16,697 nucleotides of DNA. It comes from Candidatus Methanofastidiosum methylothiophilum (GTDB lineage Archaea; Methanobacteriota_B; Thermococci; Methanofastidiosales; Methanofastidiosaceae). Positions within the stretch are counted from its first letter, which is position 1. Each line of letters begins with the position of its first letter. The notes beneath the pieces are model-generated. The model was not told the DNA's origin, made no database searches, and saw nothing but the letters and a program-made list of their open reading frames with translations. The stretch is taken from the NCBI GenBank assembly GCA_001587675.1, contig LNGD01000023.1, positions 1 to 16,697 of the forward strand, given 5' to 3'. The translations under genes were made by a program, and so were the position numbers. This document shows positions 1 through 8,345 of the stretch, one piece after another.

Positions 1-353
1 TAGTGTAAAACTAAAGATAAAGGAGAAACAAGTTAGAGATGAGTGTCGTTTCGAGTAGAATTATGCAACAAAGCAGATTTATTTATTATTTTTATATTAC
101 AACTCTTTTATTAGATAAACTATTCGTTGATTTCTGGATTATATTACAATGCTATATAAAATTAGTAAAATCATTAATTAAATCAACTTCTTATAAATTA
201 TACAAAATAAACTATTTTCTTAACTTAAAAAATTATCTACTAAAATTAATTCGATTTTTAAAATAATTCTTTATTAATAATCTTTTCATAATTTTTTACT
301 TATAAGATATTATAATAATACTTTTAATTAATTTACATATTATGTAATTAAAT
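1..353. other. AT-rich region with no supportable gene
   Basis: This 353-base stretch is far more AT-rich than the genes that follow. I see no tRNA, rRNA or C/D-box RNA in it. A 75-codon open frame at 39-266 gives a Lys/Leu/Ile/Tyr/Phe-rich peptide typical of translated AT-rich DNA, so I do not call it. The right end (about 296-353) carries several TATA-like strings, including a TTTTAATTAA near 322-331 that lies about 25 bp before the ATG at 354 and could drive the beta-helix gene. No gene end from further left is recognisable. Confidence 0.5.
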
Positions 354-1604
354 ATGAGAAATCTAGTTATTACTATACTTGTATTTGGATTAATTATCCT
401 TTTTTGTAAATCTGCATCTGCAACGTCGTACCATATTTATTCAGGTGACAATTTGGCGAATACTATTACAAATAATACCTGTAGCTGGGATGTTGTTTAT
501 ATCCACGAAGGTGTGCACACATTGGATGCTGATGTTAATATCTCCGGAAAAAGTTTGCCAATAGTTGGCGATGGGTCAGACAAGACTATTATTCTTCTTG
601 ATGATCATATATTTAGATTCTACAAAACTAAAAATAATAATAATCCAATGATTGTTACTATATCCGGAATTACTTTTAAAAATTCCAAGACTGGAGAAAG
701 CATATATTTTGAGAATTATATTCCGCAAACTTCAATGGACATAGTGATATCTGATTGTAAATTTGATAATATCGGGGATGTTGCGTTTATTTCTGCTGTC
801 TACGAAATAAGAGACTATAAAAGAACTATAAATCGTTGTGATATATACTATGGACAAAGCTCGCCAATTGAAATCAATTCAGAAAATAAGAAAGATAATA
901 ATTATACATCTATGACAGTTAAGATTGTAGATTCAAACTTTTTTAACTCCGGTAATTTGACAGTTTACTCATTTTCCCCTGAAAGTAAAATTGATTTTAA
1001 GTTAAGTAATTCCGTATTGAGGAATAACACAACAGGAATTCAAATTTTTGGGCCTGTGACAATGTATCTAAATAATAACCTTATCGTAAGAAATTTTAAA
1101 GGCGTTTTATTGGATTCAGAAAATTCAATCGGATTTTTACATAATAACACAATAGACTCAAATGGAGAAAGTAATGGTTATGGTATCTATAACAGAGGCA
1201 CTCTAAATTTAGAGAATAACATTATTTCTAATAACAACTATGGAATTTATAATGATGGCCAAATAACTCAATCTAATAATATTTTGTGGAATAATCAATC
1301 AAACAGCTTTACATCGCAGGAAGATTTCTTTTTATTTGATCCAAATTTTACAATAGGTCCAAATGGAGAGTATTACCTTCGTGAACATAGCGAAGCTATT
1401 GATAGAGGGTCAAATTCTGCTTCATACTTCAATTTGAATAGTAGAACAACTTCCTTATATGGAAAACTTGATCGAGGAGTAGTTGACTTAGGATATCATT
1501 ACCCTTCAAAATATAAACTTTCTTTGTTAGATCGTTTAATGTCTATCTTAATATTAGATAATTTTATATCTTTTACAATTGTTAAAAGGTCAGATGAGGA
1601 TTAA
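354..1604 (+). CDS. Secreted right-handed parallel beta-helix protein
   Basis: This is a 416-residue predicted extracellular protein. Residues 1-23 form a signal peptide (short basic start, hydrophobic core, SASA before the likely cleavage site). The body has repeated short strands with Asn-rich turns (NNNIIS, NNYGIYN and similar), the pattern of a PbH1-type right-handed beta-helix. Near the C-terminus SEAIDRG (346-352) followed by DRGVVDLGYHY resembles the closing segment of 'choice-of-anchor Q' beta-helix proteins. Many N-x-S/T sequons could carry archaeal N-glycans. The last 30 residues are moderately hydrophobic and end in an acidic tail, but no clear membrane anchor is present. No catalytic residues can be assigned; adhesin, surface scaffold or polysaccharide-binding or -lyase roles are all possible. 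The gene lies 17 bp before the zinc-peptidase-like gene and is probably co-transcribed with it. No SD motif precedes the ATG, which fits a leaderless message. Confidence 0.75.
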   Translation: MRNLVITILVFGLIILFCKSASATSYHIYSGDNLANTITNNTCSWDVVYIHEGVHTLDADVNISGKSLPIVGDGSDKTIILLDDHIFRFYKTKNNNNPMIVTISGITFKNSKTGESIYFENYIPQTSMDIVISDCKFDNIGDVAFISAVYEIRDYKRTINRCDIYYGQSSPIEINSENKKDNNYTSMTVKIVDSNFFNSGNLTVYSFSPESKIDFKLSNSVLRNNTTGIQIFGPVTMYLNNNLIVRNFKGVLLDSENSIGFLHNNTIDSNGESNGYGIYNRGTLNLENNIISNNNYGIYNDGQITQSNNILWNNQSNSFTSQEDFFLFDPNFTIGPNGEYYLREHSEAIDRGSNSASYFNLNSRTTSLYGKLDRGVVDLGYHYPSKYKLSLLDRLMSILILDNFISFTIVKRSDED

Positions 1605-1621
1605 GATATTACGTGATGTAA

Positions 1622-2389
1622 ATGAAACCTTTCCCTGAAAGTTATATTAGAGAAAAGGCAGACGAGCCAACTCTAAAAATTTTGGATTTATGGAAGAAAC
1701 TATCTAAAGATCTTTTCAATTATTCTATTGAAGTAATATTATGTGACAGGAAAGATAACCCAGAATTAAAATTTGTACAAGGAGAGCTTAATACAGCTTA
1801 TCCTGGATTTTTTGATGGAAAGATCGTTTTGTCTATATGGCTTGAACATCCAAAATCCTTTGACCCCATAATAATAACTCATGAGATAGGACATTGGATT
1901 TTAATGGTTACAGGATTCAAAGGCCTTGTGAATAAATATGGTAAACAAAGTGAGATTGATATTAATATGAACTCCTTAGCTCAACACTCCCCTCTTTACA
2001 CACTCCAAAGAAAATTTGGACATGATCCTCAAAAGTTGATTGATACCAGAGCAAAAAATAACTTAAATGCTCTAATCAAAACTACTGAGTACATGTTAGG
2101 GGATAGATGGGCAGAATTTGCTCTTTTGTTTGCTGATGATGTAATTAACTGTTCAGAATATATAAAAAACGATTTAATGGAAGTATTAAAACAAGAATAC
2201 CCTGTTACTTTATCTTTTTTAGAAAAAATTCTTAATATTGTTTCGAAATATGACTTAAATGAACCAAAGTCAAATCTTGCCTTTTTAAAAAGTTTAGTTA
2301 ATACTTTATATCTTGGAGAAGGTTGGAAGGTAATGGATGAGATAGTTGAGTTAAAAGAAACAATAAAAGAAAATGAATTAAAGAAATAG
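1622..2389 (+). CDS. HEIGH-motif zinc metallopeptidase-like protein, unknown family
   Basis: This 255-residue protein has no signal peptide or membrane segment, so it is probably cytoplasmic. The recognisable feature is THEIGHW, with H87, E88 and H91 forming an HExxH zinc-binding and catalytic motif at the end of a hydrophobic strand (PIIITHEIGH). The metzincin third histidine (HExxHxxGxxH) is absent. Candidate third ligands are E165 in DRWAEFALLFADD, which would suit a gluzincin or ImmA-like arrangement, or H122 and H134 in the segment 118-136. I cannot place it in a named family. GTGATG at about 1613-1618, just before the ATG, could act as the ribosome binding site. The gene follows the beta-helix gene by 17 bp on the same strand, and its stop codon directly abuts the stop of the convergent SemiSWEET gene. 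Peptidase activity is inferred from the motif only. Confidence 0.65.
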   Translation: MKPFPESYIREKADEPTLKILDLWKKLSKDLFNYSIEVILCDRKDNPELKFVQGELNTAYPGFFDGKIVLSIWLEHPKSFDPIIITHEIGHWILMVTGFKGLVNKYGKQSEIDINMNSLAQHSPLYTLQRKFGHDPQKLIDTRAKNNLNALIKTTEYMLGDRWAEFALLFADDVINCSEYIKNDLMEVLKQEYPVTLSFLEKILNIVSKYDLNEPKSNLAFLKSLVNTLYLGEGWKVMDEIVELKETIKENELKK

Positions 2390-2644
2390 TTACTTATATC
2401 TAATTTTTAGTCCTAATACTATCAATACTAAAAATAGAGATATTCCATTTGCTAAGATAATTGGTAAATCATTTTTTAATATGCCATAAATAAACCAAAG
2501 TATTATCCCACATGCTAGAAACGCCCACATCCAAAATGATATGTCTCTCGTTTCTTTGAGTCTAATAGTTTTAATTACCTGGGGTAGAGAAGATACGGTA
2601 GTTAAGAAAGCTGCAATTAAGCCTATAGATGTGACAAGTTCCAT
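2390..2644 (-). CDS. SemiSWEET-family sugar transporter
   Basis: The 84-residue product has three predicted transmembrane helices (about 4-24, 37-56 and 61-79). It carries the PQ-loop signature: SLPQVIKTIR at 19-28, with P21-Q22 in helix 1, then FWMW in helix 2 and a conserved N66 followed by SL in helix 3. Its length matches the usual 85-100 residues of prokaryotic SemiSWEETs, which dimerise to form a six-helix sugar uniporter in the cytoplasmic membrane. The substrate cannot be told from sequence. GTGA lies about 3 bases upstream of the ATG on the minus strand, and a TATA-like element at 2688-2700 sits about 47 bp upstream, giving a short leader. That element may be shared with the divergent propeller gene. 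Confidence 0.88.
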   Translation of the reverse strand: MELVTSIGLIAAFLTTVSSLPQVIKTIRLKETRDISFWMWAFLACGIILWFIYGILKNDLPIILANGISLFLVLIVLGLKIRYK

Positions 2645-2687
2645 ACTTTCACTTTTTTATTTGAATTTTATCTCTTTCGGTGTAGAC

Positions 2688-2700
2688 AAATTTATAATAT
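2688..2700. promoter_or_regulatory. Shared TATA element for divergent genes
   Basis: The string AAATTTATAATAT reads as a TATA box on both strands. On the plus strand it lies about 25-30 bp upstream of the ATG at 2724, which predicts a leaderless or nearly leaderless mRNA for the propeller gene. On the minus strand it lies about 47 bp upstream of the SemiSWEET ATG, leaving room for the GTGA binding site. Whether one element serves both directions is inference. Confidence 0.45.
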
Positions 2701-2723
2701 CTTAAGTAATAGATATATAGATT

Positions 2724-4238
2724 ATGATGAGATTATTTTCATTATTATTAATCATTGTTTCAATTCAAATTGCTTGTATAACAGCTGAATCCCCAGATAT
2801 CATATGGCAATTTAAATACAATGATGCTATCAATTCTTTTTCAGTATCCGAAGATGGAAATTACGTTGTAGTTGGGACAGAAAATTATAACGTCCTACTT
2901 TTGTCAAATAACGGGAAAATTATCTGGAGTTATCATACTGATGGAGAAGTTGAAGCAGTCAGTATAAGTCAGAATAATGATTATGTTGTAGCATCGACAT
3001 CAGGATATTTTGATGATAACAATGTTAGACATTTTAGTGGAACAATATACATGTTTTCTATATCTGGAGAATTACTATGGAATTATAAAACAGGCTCTAC
3101 ACTAGATTCTGAAGTACAAAACATTTCTATTACAAGAGACGGTGAATATATAGCAGCAGGAACAGAAGGAGGTACATTATATTTTATTTCAGGCAATGGC
3201 GAACTTTTATGGTATTACAAAATGGGAAGCAAAATCCTTTCAATAACTTTATTGCCTGACGGAACGTCTATGGCAGTTGTCCTTGAGAATAACCAAGTGT
3301 TAATCGTTTCTAATAACCGAGACATTTTAGGAAGATTTGAAGCTAGTGGTAGTATTACTTCAATTTCTTATTCACTAGATGGGGCATATATTGTAATAGG
3401 AACTAAAACTCAAAAAAACGATCAGACTAAGGGTACTATTTATTTGTTATCGAGATCTACTGAACTTTTATGGGAATATGAAACTGATCAAGAATGTTCT
3501 TCGGTTAGTATAAGTAAATCAGGAGAATTTATTTCCGCAACCTCTGGTAAGAATGTTTTTTTCTTCTCTAAGTCGGGAAATTTAATATGGAAAAATCAAC
3601 TAATTGAGTACTCGTCATCATCATATATATCTGATGATGGATCTTTACTAGCAGTTGGTCAAGAGACTAGAATAGATTTATTTTCAAATGAGGGGGAGGT
3701 TCTGTGGTCAAAACAAGTAGATAATAAAATAAATAAATTATATCTTACTTCTAAAGAAAATATAATCGTTTTAAATGAAAAAAATAATGAAATATATGAA
3801 TTAGAGCCAAAATTGCCTGCTTTACTTAAAGATATATTATTTACGTTGGGCCAATTATTGTTGCTCTTACTATTTTTAGTAATTGGGTTCTTATTCATTT
3901 ACATAATTTTTATAAAATATCAAAAATGGGATGAAAAACTTCTAAAAACAAATATTTCAATTAAGCTATCCGCTATCTTCTTCAGTTTCTCATTATTAAT
4001 AATACTCCTAAGTAGATTCTTCTCATTAGGAATTCTCTCGTTGCTAGTTCTAATACTTTCAGTCACATATGCTTTTAGTTTTCTTATTATATATATCAGT
4101 AGAGAAAGAATTTTCAACAAATATTATAGTTGGGAAGCCTATAAAGAGAAGAGAGTAGATCCTGTTTTGGATTCTGCCAAACAAAAAGCATTAGTTTTCT
4201 TTAGCTCTAAAAGAGTCCCCGAAAATAGAAAAAAGTAG
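2724..4238 (+). CDS. Secreted beta-propeller protein with three C-terminal TM helices
   Basis: This is a 504-residue membrane protein. Residues 1-21 form a signal peptide. Residues about 25-365 contain seven clear repeats plus a weaker eighth, each pairing an 'S-x-S-x-DG-x-Y-hh-x-GT' strand (for example SVSEDGNYVVVGT, SITRDGEYIAAGT) with a 'GELLWxY' strand, at spacings of about 40-50 residues. This is the PQQ/WD40-like propeller type common in archaeal surface proteins. Three helices follow at about 370-395, 413-430 and 434-457. Basic loops (KYQKWDEKLLK and the Lys/Arg-rich tail) put the C-terminus in the cytoplasm and the propeller outside. A sensor or surface-scaffold role is possible; no enzyme motif is visible. 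The gene begins ATGATG, lacks an SD motif, and has a TATA box at 2688-2700. The short gap to purB leaves its membership in that operon open. Confidence 0.8.
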   Translation: MMRLFSLLLIIVSIQIACITAESPDIIWQFKYNDAINSFSVSEDGNYVVVGTENYNVLLLSNNGKIIWSYHTDGEVEAVSISQNNDYVVASTSGYFDDNNVRHFSGTIYMFSISGELLWNYKTGSTLDSEVQNISITRDGEYIAAGTEGGTLYFISGNGELLWYYKMGSKILSITLLPDGTSMAVVLENNQVLIVSNNRDILGRFEASGSITSISYSLDGAYIVIGTKTQKNDQTKGTIYLLSRSTELLWEYETDQECSSVSISKSGEFISATSGKNVFFFSKSGNLIWKNQLIEYSSSSYISDDGSLLAVGQETRIDLFSNEGEVLWSKQVDNKINKLYLTSKENIIVLNEKNNEIYELEPKLPALLKDILFTLGQLLLLLLFLVIGFLFIYIIFIKYQKWDEKLLKTNISIKLSAIFFSFSLLIILLSRFFSLGILSLLVLILSVTYAFSFLIIYISRERIFNKYYSWEAYKEKRVDPVLDSAKQKALVFFSSKRVPENRKK

Positions 4239-4295
4239 GTTACCCAAATCTACAAAAAACTTAATAACACTGTTCTCCAATGTAAAATAGGTGTA

Positions 4296-5606
4296 ATGAT
4301 GATTCATCCAATTGATAATAGATATGGCTCTTTCGAAATGAGGAAAATTTTTGATGAAGAGGAGAGATTAAATAAAATGCTCCTTGTGGAAGGAGCAATA
4401 GCTAAGGCTCATGCTGAACTAGGCCATATACCAAAAGAAGCAGGAGAAGAGATTTATAAAAAAGCCAATACAAAATATGTTTCACTTAAAAGAATGAAGG
4501 AAATTGAGAGTGAAATAAATCATGATATAATGGCTTTAGTTCTTTCGTTATCTGAGCAATGTGGAGAACATGGTAAATATGTTCATCTTGGTGCAACATC
4601 TAATGATATTAATGATTCAGCAACAGCACTACAATTTGTTGAGGCATTTAAAATCATATTTTCTGATTTATCAAAACTTGAGAATGTCCTAAAAAATCTC
4701 TCTAAAAAGTATAGAGATACTGTGTGCGTCGGAAGAACCCATGGACAACATGCGATACCAACTACCTATGGAATGAAATTTGCGATATACCTAGATGAAG
4801 TAAGAAGAGCTATTGAAAGACTTGAATTCTCTTATAGTAAAGTGTGCGGTAAGATATCCGGAGCAGTTGGAACTATGGCTTCTTATAAAGATGGGCCAGA
4901 GTTACAAAAAAAAGTAGGAGAGATATTAGGAATTAAAATGGCATTAATATCAAATCAAGTTGTTTCAAGGGATATTTATGCTGATGTTATGTTTTCTTTG
5001 GCCACTTTAGCCTCGACTCTAGATAAAATGGCACTTGAGATAAGAAATCTTCAAAGAACTGAAATAATGGAGATAGCCGAGGGATTCGGTAAAAAGCAAG
5101 TTGGTTCATCAACAATGCCAAATAAGAAAAATCCCGTTACTTGTGAAAAAATATGCGGATTGGCTAGAATTCTCTATTCAAATGTTTTTCCTGCATTACT
5201 AAATAATCCTCTATGGCATGAAAGAGATCTCACAAATTCCTCTTGTGAAAGAGTAATTCATCCTGAATCTTTCATACTTTTAGATGAAATGCTAAAAGGC
5301 ACCATTAGAGTTCTTTCAAATTTGGTAGTTTATGAAGAAAATATAAAAAAGAATTTAGAACTAACTGGTTATTCCAATCTAGCAGAAGTATTAATGTTAA
5401 AATTAGTCGAAAAGGGTATGGGCAGACAAGAAGCCCATGAGATAATGCGAATAGTTTCAATGAAAGACGGTAGATTCATCGATAATGTTAAGAAAGAACC
5501 TAAAATAAAAAGTCTCTTGTCTAATTCGGAAATCGACGCAGCATTAAACCCAGAGAATTATATCGGGTACGCTAAAGAAATAGTGGATGATGTGATTGGA
5601 AAATAA
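4296..5606 (+). CDS. purB: Adenylosuccinate lyase
   Basis: PurB cleaves fumarate from SAICAR and from adenylosuccinate, acting in both IMP synthesis and AMP formation in the cytosol as a homotetramer. The 436-residue length fits the family. Visible motifs of the fumarase/aspartase superfamily are HLGATSNDIND (H97 onward), GRTHGQHA (146-153, with H149 the expected general acid) and the flexible signature loop GSSTMPNKKNP (270-280), whose second serine is the expected catalytic base. The gene starts ATGATG; GGTG at 4290-4293 is only 2 bases from the first ATG but 5 from the second, so translation may begin at 4299 (MIHPIDNRYG). A weak TATA-like CTTAATAAC at 4260-4268 could be its promoter. It leads a four-gene operon and overlaps arcS by 11 bp. 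Confidence 0.95.
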   Translation: MMIHPIDNRYGSFEMRKIFDEEERLNKMLLVEGAIAKAHAELGHIPKEAGEEIYKKANTKYVSLKRMKEIESEINHDIMALVLSLSEQCGEHGKYVHLGATSNDINDSATALQFVEAFKIIFSDLSKLENVLKNLSKKYRDTVCVGRTHGQHAIPTTYGMKFAIYLDEVRRAIERLEFSYSKVCGKISGAVGTMASYKDGPELQKKVGEILGIKMALISNQVVSRDIYADVMFSLATLASTLDKMALEIRNLQRTEIMEIAEGFGKKQVGSSTMPNKKNPVTCEKICGLARILYSNVFPALLNNPLWHERDLTNSSCERVIHPESFILLDEMLKGTIRVLSNLVVYEENIKKNLELTGYSNLAEVLMLKLVEKGMGRQEAHEIMRIVSMKDGRFIDNVKKEPKIKSLLSNSEIDAALNPENYIGYAKEIVDDVIGK

Positions 5607-7176
5607 ATTATCTTTTGAAATTTTATACGAAGATGGGTATAGGATAGGCAAGGCCACTTTGAATGATAAGTCCGAGAATACGCCATTTCTTTTAGAAAAT
5701 CATAAAGACTTTTTAAAATTCGGGGACATTCTAATTGAAAAACCAATATCGTATCTTGTAGAAGAAAATTATAATCGGAAAAAATATGACCTTTCAGTAG
5801 TACCATTAATTGAAACACCGTTTGATATATCATTAAAGGAAGCTAAAAAACTTAATGACCTAAATATTTCTATTATAACGGAAAAAGAAGGGGACTGTCT
5901 TCCAATTTATCTTACAAAGTATAAAGAATTGAATCAAGAACTAATAGAAGTTATACCTGAAAAAAAATTATACTTTTTTAAACGAATAGTTGATGAGAGA
6001 ATTCTCTTAGATGCATTCTTCAAAATTAGAGATAGATACCCTTCATCTCTATTTTATATAGATGCAAAAGGTTATGAAATCCCAATATTCTCTTTCATCG
6101 GATTTGATTTATTTTTAGATAATGGCAATAACTGTGATTTATTCAAGGAATACATGAAAAATCCAACTCCTGAATTAGTTGAAATGTATTCAAATGGGTC
6201 AGTTAATTCTAGAAGATTATTGAAAATATTGTATAAGGAGTATTATACCTCTTTTGAACAACATATCAGAAGAGATTTTAAACGCTCTTATTATATAGAT
6301 GACATATCTCTTGAAAGGCCACAAGTATTGCGATGGAGACGAGAGGTAAGTAAACATTATTCTCCTTCAACTAATTTATTTTTGTTATTGCCTTGTAGTG
6401 CAAAAAAACCTTATCGCATATCAAAATCTCACATAAAAGTCATATCTTTTCTTAGAGATTACTTAAAAGACAAATATTCTAATTTGACTCAATTAATCTT
6501 AACATCACCTTTGGGTGTTGTACCTAGAGAGATTGAGGACTATACTGACTATGATATTCCCGTAACAGGTTACTGGAGCCAAGAAGAATTGGACTGCCTT
6601 TCTGAGTTATTGATTTCAATATTAAAAAAGACAGATAAACCTTGTATAATTGCCCACTTCCCTGAAGACAGTCCTTATCTTAAGGCTCTAAAAAAATTAC
6701 CTTATGACCTTCTTTATACAAATGGGTCTCTTGATACACTAAAAGAATATCTTGAGATTAAAAGAGATTTATGGGATAAAGAACCAATAAACGAAAATAA
6801 AAATAAAGCTCTAAAGATGTTTTCATTTCAATTTAAGAAAGAATTTAACTTACCTTTTGATTACAGAGGAAAAAGAAACACCACTGAATTTCTTTTTAAT
6901 AAGAAACGTATTGGAATGTTTGAAAATAAAATTAAAGCTAATATTAATGGTGGGGAACTCATTAAAGATTCCCTTTACGTTAATATTGATTTTGATTTGA
7001 AAGGAGATATATTCTCAAAGGGAATTATTGAAGCCTCAGAAGATATTCGGCCAGGGGATGAAGTAATAGTTCTAAAAAATAACAAATGCATAGGCATTGG
7101 CGAGGCTATAGTCTCAGGCAGGATAATGAAAAAACTTAATAGAGGTAAAGTTGTAAAAATTAGAATGAGAGGATAG
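5596..7176 (+). CDS. arcS: Archaeosine synthase ArcS (TgtA2)
   Basis: ArcS modifies preQ0 already placed at G15 of archaeal tRNA, as part of the conversion to archaeosine; in many archaea it attaches lysine and a radical-SAM partner finishes the reaction. The 526-residue protein has a degenerate TGT-like N-terminal region (about 5-250), the ArcS core with PCSAKKPYRISKSH (266-279) and SPLGVVPREIE (304-314), and a C-terminal PUA RNA-binding domain (about 450-526, with DIRPGDEVIVL). The core motifs make the assignment firm. The start is TTG at 5596. The same frame reads ATG-TGA immediately before it, so no upstream start is possible. GATGTGA (5589-5595) resembles an SD but touches the start codon. 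It overlaps purB by 11 bp and is followed by yjbQ after one base. No tgtA or radical-SAM partner lies in the window. Confidence 0.92.
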   Translation: MENKLSFEILYEDGYRIGKATLNDKSENTPFLLENHKDFLKFGDILIEKPISYLVEENYNRKKYDLSVVPLIETPFDISLKEAKKLNDLNISIITEKEGDCLPIYLTKYKELNQELIEVIPEKKLYFFKRIVDERILLDAFFKIRDRYPSSLFYIDAKGYEIPIFSFIGFDLFLDNGNNCDLFKEYMKNPTPELVEMYSNGSVNSRRLLKILYKEYYTSFEQHIRRDFKRSYYIDDISLERPQVLRWRREVSKHYSPSTNLFLLLPCSAKKPYRISKSHIKVISFLRDYLKDKYSNLTQLILTSPLGVVPREIEDYTDYDIPVTGYWSQEELDCLSELLISILKKTDKPCIIAHFPEDSPYLKALKKLPYDLLYTNGSLDTLKEYLEIKRDLWDKEPINENKNKALKMFSFQFKKEFNLPFDYRGKRNTTEFLFNKKRIGMFENKIKANINGGELIKDSLYVNIDFDLKGDIFSKGIIEASEDIRPGDEVIVLKNNKCIGIGEAIVSGRIMKKLNRGKVVKIRMRG

Positions 7177-7177
7177 A

Positions 7178-7576
7178 TTGTTCTATACTATAAATCTAAA
7201 AACTAAAAGAAGAATCGAGGCAGTCGAAATTAAAAATCATATAAATAAAATTATTCTAGAATCTAAATTTTCCTCGGGATTATGTTTTATTTATTCTCCT
7301 CATACTACCTCTGCAATAATGATTAACGAGAGTTTTGATCCTGCAGTAGTTGATGACATTAATTATTTTCTTTCAAAATTGGCGCCCAAAGAAGGAGATT
7401 ACAATCATCTTGAGGGCAACTCAGATGCCCATATAAAAAGTTCTTTAATTGGACCATCTAAGACCGTTATAGTTGAAAATGGAAGGCTTGTACTTGGCAC
7501 ATGGCAAGGTATATTTTTTCTTGAATTTGATGGTCCAAGAACAAGAACAGTAAATGTAAAATTGATTGAAGGTTAA
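7178..7576 (+). CDS. YjbQ/UPF0047 family protein
   Basis: The 132-residue product is a compact, well-conserved member of the YjbQ (UPF0047) family. Family hallmarks are all present: SPHTTSAIMINESFDP (40-55, including H42, N50 and E51), HLEGNSDAH (77-85), GRLVLGTWQ (102-110) and EFDGPRTR (116-123). Some bacterial members show weak thiamin-phosphate-synthase-like activity, but the true role in archaea is unsettled and I assign none. The start is TTG at 7178, supported by GAGAGGAT at about 7167-7174 as ribosome binding site. It lies 1 base after arcS and 3 bases before the phosphatase gene, so it is certainly part of the purB operon. Confidence 0.9.
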   Translation: MFYTINLKTKRRIEAVEIKNHINKIILESKFSSGLCFIYSPHTTSAIMINESFDPAVVDDINYFLSKLAPKEGDYNHLEGNSDAHIKSSLIGPSKTVIVENGRLVLGTWQGIFFLEFDGPRTRTVNVKLIEG

Positions 7577-7579
7577 TAT

Positions 7580-8341
7580 ATGCTTCAAACTGCTTTCAAA
7601 GCTGCAAGGGCTTCCGGAGAGATATTAAAATGCTATTTTAATAATGAATGTTGCATTTATAAAAAAGGAGACTTCGATTTAGTTACTGATGCCGATTTTG
7701 AATCTGAGAAAAAAGCTATAGATATAATTAGCCATAATTTTCCTGATCACGGATTTTTATGTGAAGAATGTGGAACAATTGGAAATCAAGAATCGGAGTA
7801 TAAGTGGATTATTGATGCTTTGGATGGCACAATTAATTTTACAAGAAATATTCCGTTATTCTCAGTCTCAATTGCTTTATTAAAAAACGATTTGCCATTA
7901 ATCTCTGTCATTTATAATCCCATAACTGGGGATTTTTATCATGCTGAGAAAGAGCGCGGGGCGTATCTTAATGAAAAAAAACTTCACATATCTAACGCGA
8001 CTAATCTTTCTAGCTCAATATTAGTTTCAGACTTAACAAAGTACAAAGATTACCACGATGAGTTCTTTAAGATGATGAGTTCTTTATCTAAAGATGTGCT
8101 AGGAATAAGGTTAACTCAGTCTACATCTATCAATCTTGCTTTTGTTGCTGAAGGGAGATATGATGCCTACATAAAAAATAAAATAAATTACTACGATGTC
8201 ATTGGAGGGGCATTGCTTTGCGAAGAAGCTGGGGGTATAGCCATTGATTTTTCTGGAGATAGGATATCCAAAAATTCCAAGGGAATAATAGTTTCAAATA
8301 GCTCTTTGTATAATATTATATTGCATAAAATTAAATTGTAA
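7580..8341 (+). CDS. Inositol monophosphatase-family phosphatase
   Basis: The 253-residue enzyme belongs to the Mg-dependent, Li-sensitive phosphatase superfamily. Archaeal members often hydrolyse both myo-inositol-1-phosphate and fructose-1,6-bisphosphate, so it may serve inositol-lipid or compatible-solute synthesis, gluconeogenesis, or both. Metal-binding motifs are intact: the E62-E63 pair in CEECG, IDALDGTINF (78-87, with D79, D82, G83 and T84) and YYDVIGGALLCEEAGG (204-219, with D206). An upstream VTDAD (35-39) also fits the family. It is the last gene of the purB-arcS-yjbQ operon. GAAGGT at about 7568-7573 could be its binding site. Its stop lies 4 bp from the stop of the convergent peroxiredoxin-like gene. 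Confidence 0.9.
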   Translation: MLQTAFKAARASGEILKCYFNNECCIYKKGDFDLVTDADFESEKKAIDIISHNFPDHGFLCEECGTIGNQESEYKWIIDALDGTINFTRNIPLFSVSIALLKNDLPLISVIYNPITGDFYHAEKERGAYLNEKKLHISNATNLSSSILVSDLTKYKDYHDEFFKMMSSLSKDVLGIRLTQSTSINLAFVAEGRYDAYIKNKINYYDVIGGALLCEEAGGIAIDFSGDRISKNSKGIIVSNSSLYNIILHKIKL

Positions 8342-8345
8342 ACAA

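Noticed and set aside
46..60. TTTCGAGTAG resembling a tRNA T-loop
   Set aside because: No flanking T-stem, anticodon arm or acceptor pairing can be drawn.
126..187. Inverted repeat GTTGATTT / AAATCAAC
   Set aside because: Eight-base arms 46 bases apart are expected by chance in such AT-rich DNA, and no gene or promoter feature is associated.
39..266. 75-codon open frame at the left end with AAGGAG 12 bases upstream
   Set aside because: The peptide is dominated by Lys, Leu, Ile, Tyr and Phe as expected from translated AT-rich DNA, has no recognisable motif, and the DNA is much more AT-rich than the true genes.
3659..4120. Two minus-strand open frames inside the propeller gene
   Set aside because: They lie wholly within a well-supported membrane protein gene, lack start signals and give no recognisable protein.
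5558..5833. Minus-strand frame of 91 codons across the purB-arcS junction
   Set aside because: Shadow of two certain genes with no motif or promoter.
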